From Farysia itapuensis (lineage: Eukaryota > Basidiomycota > Ustilaginomycetes > Ustilaginales > Ustilaginaceae), in contig JALBYC010000002.1 in NCBI GenBank assembly GCA_023212645.1, positions 1-64,000 of the forward strand: a DNA stretch of 64,000 bases, in the 5' to 3' direction. The position numbers and the translations under genes are program-made. Shown one piece after another: positions 57,616-64,000 of this stretch; the stretch's first letter is position 1; each line of letters begins with the position of its first letter. The notes under the pieces are model-generated. The model was not told the origin of the DNA, searched no databases, and worked only from the letters and a program-made list of their open reading frames with translations.

Positions 57616-59613
57616 CTAGCAGACTGGCTTGGAAATGGGGGCGGATGAACGCTTGCGCAACGTGTTGAGTTCATGGCGAAGACGTCGATTGGTGTTGTGC
57701 AGTTTCTGCATTTCAATGAGCCAAGAGCCACTGTGGAAGCCTGTCAATTCCGAAAAAACAGTGGCGGCAGCGTCGGTGGCTGACATTGCTGGTACACTGG
57801 ACCCATTGAACTGCAGTGTAGCCCCACTCAACGAGCCGGCGCCGGTTTGAGAAGTGTTGGGTGCAGTGACGTCCGTGTCAGCCTTTCGCTTGGTTGGACT
57901 ACAGGGCGATGTAGACATTTGCGCAACCACTGGTGTTGCAGCCAACGGCTGCTGCTGAACGTGCACGAAAGCGTAGGCGTTTGAACGCCCCTTTGATGTC
58001 CAAGGATATACAGTCAATTTGACAGAGGCCTTGTTCGGGCTGCCGTCACAGTGATCCTGGACAGTAATGCTGCGACCGCATCGCAAAGCTTCGAGCAGTT
58101 CAGTCGAGCTGGTCACCATCGGCAGATCTCGAATGTGACGCCCGAGTAAATTGACATTTTCGATGCCCAAGATACGATTGATGGGACCGGTACTGCCCAG
58201 GAAGATGCCGTTGTGCGAGACTTTCAGCCAAGCAGACAGCTCGGAAGTCATGAGGTCGCCACGAACATCGTTCCATGGTAGCATGGGAATCGGATGCGGT
58301 CGACCAGAACAAACTATGACCTTGCGTTGCTTCGGAGGATCAACGGAAACTTTTCCTGTAGTCTCGATAAGACAAAAGCCTCCAGACTTGCAGGCCATGC
58401 GCATGATGAGGTCGACACGCCGACTTTCCTTGACGACTTGTGGTCCCTGAGAAGCGTTGTCCTCGGGCAGAGTGATGGCTTCTTTGAGCTCTCGCGTGCA
58501 AGGTCCGACGTCAGCTGGGTGACTCAAGTCGGTGAGCGGACGACCGATAATCTCTTCGGGCGAAAATCCAAGGATACGCTCTACAGACGGAGAAATGAAG
58601 AGCACAGTGCCCTTGAGTGAGAGCACAAAGACGAGATCGTGCGAGTTGGCTAACAAAGAATCTGTCCATTCATCCAGGTTAGGATCGGACTTGAGCCCGG
58701 CACTCGTGAGCGATGCACAGCCGTCCGAGGTCACGGTTGGGGTACGACGAGCACGGCTGGGCTGTGAACTAGCAGCGTCTGACGAAAACTCTAACGTAGT
58801 ACCAGGTGCCGAATACTGACGCTGACGCTGACCAAAGGATGCTTCAGACCAACTGTTCGCTCGCTGTCTCTGATCTTGTTGGCTGAGTCGACGTCTTTGC
58901 TGAATCGAGAGCTTTTCGATGTCGAGATGCGAAGGTAACGTGGAAAAGTCGGGCTGACCGTAAGCAGCAGCACTTATGACCGAGCGGCTCAGACTTGACG
59001 CGAGAGCGCGTGGTCCTGAGTGACCAAATCCGATAAGATCGCTGGTCTTTACCAGATCGGCAAGATGGTTGGCATGATTGTTTGCGACATTATCGTGGTA
59101 GCCAAGCAATTCTGCGTTGACTGGGGCCGAAGGTGACGCGTCAGACGCGGTGAAAGGACCTCGGACTCGTGTTGGAGAAGCGAGCAATGTCGAAGAACTC
59201 TCGTGGGCCGGAAACTGGTTGCTTTGTGCGCTGGCAGTGTCGCTTGAATTGCCGAGGCTGGGCATCGTCATAGCAGCATCGCTAGTGAAGCCATTAGATG
59301 ACTCGTCTGAGCAGAGCCGTGTATGATCAAAGGAAAGAGGCCAAAGTGGACGCGATTCCTGGAAAGAGTGCAAAGTGGGCATGGCTTGCACGCTCATCAC
59401 CGAAGGAGAAAAGCCATAGACTTGATTTTGCGAGTCATGAAGATGCGGATCGCCGTATGTGATACTGGCAGCACCGGGCCAGGCAAACGCAAGGGAGTTG
59501 TTGGGCGAGGGAATGTCACCATGGGCTAAAGCAAGAGGGTTGGCAAATTTGTTGTCCATTGCCAGATCAGGTGGGGCCATTTCGCCCCAACCATTGAAAG
59601 CAGAAGTCGACAT
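57616..59613 (-). CDS. White-collar-type PAS protein lacking a GATA finger
   Basis: A 665-residue intronless protein. The first ~310 residues are low-complexity. A PAS domain starts near residue 314: DEWTDSLLANSHDLVFVLSL, then TVLFISPSVERILGFSPEEIIGRPL, then HPADVGPCTRELKEA. The HPxDxxPxTRELK form is characteristic of the PAS domains of fungal white-collar proteins. A second PAS-like segment follows (ELSAWLKVSHNGIFLGS...RILGIENVNLLGRHI). A short basic motif (TKRKADTDV) may be a nuclear signal. The C-terminus is a probable coiled coil (LIEMQKLHNTNRRLRHELNTL) that stops just where a GATA finger might be expected. No LOV flavin-binding Cys motif (NCRFLQ) is seen. A light or circadian role is inferred only. 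Confidence 0.85.
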   Translation of the reverse strand: MSTSAFNGWGEMAPPDLAMDNKFANPLALAHGDIPSPNNSLAFAWPGAASITYGDPHLHDSQNQVYGFSPSVMSVQAMPTLHSFQESRPLWPLSFDHTRLCSDESSNGFTSDAAMTMPSLGNSSDTASAQSNQFPAHESSSTLLASPTRVRGPFTASDASPSAPVNAELLGYHDNVANNHANHLADLVKTSDLIGFGHSGPRALASSLSRSVISAAAYGQPDFSTLPSHLDIEKLSIQQRRRLSQQDQRQRANSWSEASFGQRQRQYSAPGTTLEFSSDAASSQPSRARRTPTVTSDGCASLTSAGLKSDPNLDEWTDSLLANSHDLVFVLSLKGTVLFISPSVERILGFSPEEIIGRPLTDLSHPADVGPCTRELKEAITLPEDNASQGPQVVKESRRVDLIMRMACKSGGFCLIETTGKVSVDPPKQRKVIVCSGRPHPIPMLPWNDVRGDLMTSELSAWLKVSHNGIFLGSTGPINRILGIENVNLLGRHIRDLPMVTSSTELLEALRCGRSITVQDHCDGSPNKASVKLTVYPWTSKGRSNAYAFVHVQQQPLAATPVVAQMSTSPCSPTKRKADTDVTAPNTSQTGAGSLSGATLQFNGSSVPAMSATDAAATVFSELTGFHSGSWLIEMQKLHNTNRRLRHELNTLRKRSSAPISKPVC

Positions 59614-60922
59614 TACTGTGAAAGAAGATAGCTACGAACTATATGCAGCGTCGTGCAAGCGAACGAGACACAGAGCCTGAGTAGAGGCAAAGGTAAGGAG
59701 CTCTAGGACTGAAAGGAGTCCGATACGAGCAGAGACAGATTGAACGAACAGGGAAGAGGGTGTTGAAGCATACACGGGTGGGGGTCATTATATTGCGCTC
59801 CGGTCGGAACAGCTCCGATTAGAGAGTGGCAAAAGGCAAAAGTGCCCTGGCTCAGGGTCAAGCGCGGTCAATTCTGACAGTCTATTTTGGGGGTCCACAC
59901 TATCAGCGGTGACTTCCATTCCAGCTTATTTTTCCTTTCAAAATTACCTGTAATACAAAAAGCCAACCGCAAAGCCGCACAGCTCCACTGCGAGCGCGCA
60001 GCCATGCCCGCACACAGATTTGCGGAGCTACAAGTTCAGTGCACGGTCACGTCGTGACTCAAGCTGATCACCCCACTGCGGCAATCAAGATTGACTGCTG
60101 TCGGCACACGTTGGCGAATTCGGAACGCATGTGATAGTGACAGCTGCTGCTCGAAAGCTACTGCTACTACTACCTTGTGATTATGGCCGTTCGCTCTCAA
60201 CGCAAGCGAGCACACGTCAAGCGAATGGTGCATGACATACACGGGAAGCACACTTTTGTCGGCAATTAGATTCGCGGTTTTGAGGGCTGTTGACCCTGGG
60301 GTCCTGCTTGGATTTTACAGAGATTTCGTGCGTTGGATGAATTGTGGCGTAAAACGCGTCAATCTGTAGCTCTAAATTGATCCATTGCAAGGGGGTTGAT
60401 GGGCGTGCATGGCAGACGTGCAGAAAAATCAATTTTAGGGCCGCAGCGCCGCAGCTTGGACATTACGCAAATTTTGGTTGTTTGTGCCGTAAACAAGGAG
60501 CGTGGGAGAGAGCGCAAATCTTGCGAATCCTTATGCTCTCGGTTGCTTGGCCGCTAGCGCATCTGCGCCTCAACGCTCGCGTAGTTGCGTGCAAAATTTC
60601 TGACACCAGTTACTCACAGCTCGCTAAAAGGGTACCAGATCTTCTCGGACTTATGCGGGCAGCTAACCGGATAACGCCTTACTCGCCCCGCGCAATTTCG
60701 CACGTCAGTACACATGGGCAATCCTTCGCACCGTGAGAGACATGCCGTGCTTATCTTCTCACTCACACGTGTAGGCGAGTATGTGCCGCAACGTCGCGAG
60801 CGCCGCCTCATGCCTTCATGCATCGCCTGTACCCGCGTAGCATTGTCCTCATCTTGGTCAATCTCTCAAAACGTCGATTTGTGCATTGTGATTGAAGATC
60901 CCACCTCGTGCGTCTGAGTGCT
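59614..60922. promoter_or_regulatory. 1.3-kb intergenic region upstream of the PAS gene
   Basis: Upstream of the PAS gene and downstream of the cohesin gene, both on the minus strand. The part near the PAS start has a possible AT-rich TATA-like element (about 59789-59795). ORFs are short and without family features. No tRNA or repeat was seen. Confidence 0.45.
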
Positions 60923-63900
60923 CTACGTCTTTCTGCGTTTTCGGGTATCAAGAGCAATCGGCGAGCTGGCCAAGAATGCCGGCATTTCCTCGTCTCCCTC
61001 CTCTTGCTCGGCAGTGTTGCCTTGCACACCTTCGTCACGCGTAGTGGTCGAACGCTTTCTTCCACCTCGCACTGGCGTCGGCAACATGCGGTTCCCGCTA
61101 AGCAGAGAGCCCTCCTCATCGTCTTCCACATCGGACAGTTCACTTCCGCTATCAATGCCTCCACTCGGCAATGCCATCGAGGCTTTGCGAGCATTTCCAG
61201 ATGTGTCGCCAGCAGTAAACAGCGCGCTTTTGGCCGCAATTCTGAGCAACCGCTTTTCGTATGAGCGTTGAGCGTCCCATGCCTTGGACGAAGGTGGGAT
61301 CTGCAGGTTAATTGCTCGGAAAGCTCGGTCCATTGCGCTCTTGATCTTGACAGCATCCGTCGGAGTTGCACTCAGCAGCAGATTGGCCATGCCCTTGTAC
61401 ATTGACGGCATCTTCTGCCTGCTTCGCTTGTCCCCATTTCGATCCGCAGCTGCCACCTTCTGAGCTATGTGCTCGCTCGCACGACTGTGCAGAGAGATGA
61501 GACACTTCGCGTCAATCGTTCGAAGTGCTGTAAACCCAGCTCCGCGTACGACCAATGCGTTCGCCAACTGGCGTGACAAAGACACAAACCTCGATTCAGC
61601 CGCTGAGTCGTTGAGGTCAATGTAAAGCTCGAACGCCTCGCGCAAAGAATCCCAAATGCAGCTTTCGATGATGACAGCACGGTTGTAGCCACCAAAAATG
61701 GCTTCCTCCTTCAGCACATCAATTAAGACCTTGCAGCACGAGTCGTAGATAGCACCTAGTCGACCAAAGTGCACCAGAACTGCAGTCGAGTATTTGGCAT
61801 CAACGACGCCGATACGGATAGAGGAGACAAAGGTGCTGACTGTCGTGCAGAAAATGTGTTCTGCCTGCAATTCTGTGTGTGCGGGCCGGGCTGGAGCTTT
61901 GGTTTCCGAGGTTGCAGCCTGGCGTTTGTTTTTGCTAGGTGTTTTGGCCTCATCGTCATCACTCTCACCGGCTGCACTTTGCGCATCTTTGTCTGCGATA
62001 CCGCTGGTCTCCAAGTATCGAGCGATCTCTGTTTCGATAAAGTGTGCGCACTGAGACTGGACGTCAGCCTCGCATTGAAGTTGAAGGATTGATGGCACTT
62101 TCGGGCCTAACTTCGTAGCAGAGGAGTCCATCGTCGGGACAGAAGAATCGCCAGCACCGGCGACATCAGCCGGAGGCAGCGCCCCATAGAGCATGTGGAT
62201 TGTGAGCAGGTTCTCGAAAGCCACTCGTCGTACGCCCACGCAGGCCTGCGATTGAGTGCTGGACACGAAATCATTGAGCAAAGAAAGAACAGACGTTCTC
62301 TTGATCAACAGCGATTCCAGAGCAGAAGGCTGAGATGCTGCATCCGGCATAACAGCCCGACGAGTCTCCCACATGATGTACAACGACAAAATGGAGATGG
62401 CGTTTTGTACGAGTTCCTCTTCTTCCAGGTACGCTAATTTTCCACGGCTAGCAAGACCCAGGACAATATCCCAACCGCTTGTGGCTTGGCCGCCTTCATC
62501 GTCCGAAAGAGAATCGCTGGTGTTGCACACCTGACCGACAAGATGCAGTCGCAGCAGATTGGCAGCTAGCGAATGCACTTCATCTTCACTGAACCCGGCG
62601 GTCTCGACATCGCGATTGCTGACCGTGTCTCGCAGAGATGAGACGAGACCCTCCTCGAGCGTCGATAGCTTGGTAGTGTTGACGGTAGCTTGGGAGGAAG
62701 TAGACATCAACTTTCGGACAGTTTGTGCGGCGTGAGTGAGCAGAAGAGGCTCCACATGTCGGTGAATCTGGGCGGAAACATCGTCCCATAGCGTCTCGTA
62801 TGCCGTAGATTCCTGCATCTCTGTGTACATCTCCAAGTCCATAGCTTGAGGAAGTAGAAGGAGATCGCCGATTCTTGGGGCATCAGTTCGGTACTTGGCG
62901 AGCAATTTGGGCAGGGCTGCAATCATGGCACGGGTGACGTCCTCCTTTGAGGAGTCTTCGACATCGTCCGTTGCCTCTGCTCGTTTGTATACCTTGCGAA
63001 CAGCAGCTACAAGGGTTTCCACAAGTATGGCTTCTTCTTCCGACTCGAGTCGGTATGCATCAGGCGCAGCGGAATCGCTCGACCCGTTGGTAGCAGTCTT
63101 GGCTCCTTTCTTGCTGGTGGTGGTCTTGCCGGAATGATCAAGAAGGAGCAGCTCGATGAGGGCTTTCCATTGTTGCAGGCTGGGGACAGCATCCCATAGA
63201 GCCTCCACTGCCATACCGACTCGCCCTTCCTTGGCGCCTTCGACCACCAAAGTCAAGTCTTCTTCCCCAGCATCAGCAGTTTCGCTTTTGCCGAGAAGCT
63301 TGCCATATTTCACCAGCAGCTCGGCCAGACATTTGTAGCCGAGCTTTGCCTCTTCGGTTCGCTGCTCTTCGGCTTGAGCACCTTTCTTTTTGGACGCCGC
63401 AGACACCGCACCAAGGTCGCCGGCACTCTCACTGACTTTCTCCTCCAAGATGTTGGCGACAAAGCTGGCGACAGCTGTTCGAATGCGAGGCTCGACGTCA
63501 AAGATATGTGTAGCGAGGATGTCGCGCTGCTCGGACTCGAGAAGATCGTGCTTGTCGATCATTACGAGGACCTGGATTGTGGCGATGCGAACACCGAGCT
63601 CAACATCTCCGGTTGCCATCTGTACCAGTCGAGTCTTGAACATGTCGGTAAATTGACGGATGGAACTTCCGAAGTTGTCCTTGGTGTAGAGTCCGCTCAT
63701 GGCCTGAACAGCAGCCATACGGACAGTAGAATCGATGTCGGACAAAACCCAGCCAACATAGCGCAGATAGGTTGTCTGAACATACTGCGCGGGATGTTTC
63801 TTCATCCAGGATCCCAGACTCTCGACGCATTCTGAGCGAATGCCAGCGTCTGAATCGCGGAATCGGAGGACAAAGACACTGTTGATGAATTCATCGACGT

Positions 63901-64000
63901 AGCCGGAGAGCTTGGTCTTGAACTTGCGGGTCGAGGTTACCTTGGCCTCGAGCTCTTTAAGTCGGCTCTTGTCTGCACGAGCTCTCTTCTTCTCCGCATC
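60923..64000 (-). CDS. SCC3: Cohesin subunit Scc3/Psc3 (STAG family), 3' part
   Basis: Core cohesin subunit that binds Scc1 and DNA. The frame is open from the right edge to a stop at 60923, giving 1025 residues; the N-terminus is outside the window. The stromalin-conserved region is near the start of the visible part: VDEFINSVFVLRFRDSDAGI, then ECVESLGSWMKKHPAQYVQTTYLRYVGWVLSD and VRMAAVQAMSGLY. Helical HEAT-like repeats follow. The last ~150 residues are disordered and acidic/basic, with serine clusters and a KRRKT-like end, typical of STAG proteins. No intron was needed within the visible part. Confidence 0.93.
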   Translation of the reverse strand, partial: DAEKKRARADKSRLKELEAKVTSTRKFKTKLSGYVDEFINSVFVLRFRDSDAGIRSECVESLGSWMKKHPAQYVQTTYLRYVGWVLSDIDSTVRMAAVQAMSGLYTKDNFGSSIRQFTDMFKTRLVQMATGDVELGVRIATIQVLVMIDKHDLLESEQRDILATHIFDVEPRIRTAVASFVANILEEKVSESAGDLGAVSAASKKKGAQAEEQRTEEAKLGYKCLAELLVKYGKLLGKSETADAGEEDLTLVVEGAKEGRVGMAVEALWDAVPSLQQWKALIELLLLDHSGKTTTSKKGAKTATNGSSDSAAPDAYRLESEEEAILVETLVAAVRKVYKRAEATDDVEDSSKEDVTRAMIAALPKLLAKYRTDAPRIGDLLLLPQAMDLEMYTEMQESTAYETLWDDVSAQIHRHVEPLLLTHAAQTVRKLMSTSSQATVNTTKLSTLEEGLVSSLRDTVSNRDVETAGFSEDEVHSLAANLLRLHLVGQVCNTSDSLSDDEGGQATSGWDIVLGLASRGKLAYLEEEELVQNAISILSLYIMWETRRAVMPDAASQPSALESLLIKRTSVLSLLNDFVSSTQSQACVGVRRVAFENLLTIHMLYGALPPADVAGAGDSSVPTMDSSATKLGPKVPSILQLQCEADVQSQCAHFIETEIARYLETSGIADKDAQSAAGESDDDEAKTPSKNKRQAATSETKAPARPAHTELQAEHIFCTTVSTFVSSIRIGVVDAKYSTAVLVHFGRLGAIYDSCCKVLIDVLKEEAIFGGYNRAVIIESCIWDSLREAFELYIDLNDSAAESRFVSLSRQLANALVVRGAGFTALRTIDAKCLISLHSRASEHIAQKVAAADRNGDKRSRQKMPSMYKGMANLLLSATPTDAVKIKSAMDRAFRAINLQIPPSSKAWDAQRSYEKRLLRIAAKSALFTAGDTSGNARKASMALPSGGIDSGSELSDVEDDEEGSLLSGNRMLPTPVRGGRKRSTTTRDEGVQGNTAEQEEGDEEMPAFLASSPIALDTRKRRKT

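Noticed and set aside
1..64000. CRISPR arrays, insertion sequences, retroelement domains, rRNA
   Set aside because: No regularly spaced direct repeats, transposase, reverse transcriptase or integrase motifs, or rRNA-like sequence were seen in any part of the window.

Overview
The window is nuclear DNA of a filamentous or dimorphic fungus, most likely a smut-type basidiomycete (Ustilaginomycotina). Genes are packed 70 bp to about 2 kb apart on both strands. Most are single long ORFs; the rest carry short introns of about 56-84 nt with GTRAGT-type donors. Many housekeeping enzymes have long Ser/Pro-rich disordered extensions. The gene set is eukaryotic and fungal: proteasome, cohesin, spliceosome, Tim10, Coa6, Zn2Cys6 factor, GPI-anchored yapsin and a white-collar-type PAS protein. 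The family calls are recognised from sequence. The smut assignment is an inference from gene style.

Layout. 0-9.4 kb: the start of an NmrA-like gene running off the left edge, NMN adenylyltransferase, mRNA cap (guanine-N7) methyltransferase and, divergently, mitochondrial isoleucyl-tRNA synthetase. 9.8-18.7 kb: a Zn2Cys6 regulator convergent with an MFS sugar transporter, a 1.9-kb regulatory-looking interval and a C2H2 zinc-finger regulator. 18.8-21.2 kb: a head-to-head pair encoding the two halves of a Tm-1-like protein (TIM-barrel half and UPF0261 ATP-binding half). 21.3-27.5 kb: splicing factor Cwc22, Coa6, an intron-rich FrsA-like alpha/beta hydrolase and Tim10. 27.7-35.6 kb: a large unknown mitochondrial protein, a GPI-anchored aspartic protease, mitochondrial methionyl-tRNA synthetase and a small unknown mitochondrial protein. 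35.7-44.1 kb: proteasome subunit Pre9, an Rsr1/Rap-type GTPase and a 1937-residue disordered protein. 44.3-55.1 kb: one uninterrupted 10.8-kb ORF for the bridge-like lipid-transfer protein Fmp27. 55.6-64 kb: trimethyllysine dioxygenase (carnitine synthesis), a white-collar-type PAS protein without a GATA finger, and the cohesin subunit Scc3 running off the right edge.

Most neighbours are functionally unrelated, as is normal in fungal chromosomes. Two arrangements look more than accidental. The Tm-1-like pair shares a 76-bp promoter. A mitochondrial concentration (Coa6, Tim10, two unknowns with predicted targeting sequences, MetRS) fills 24-36 kb. I found no mobile element, CRISPR array, rRNA or convincing tRNA. 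Splice sites were placed by hand from GT/GC-AG consensus, reading frame and family conservation. UTRs are not annotated.
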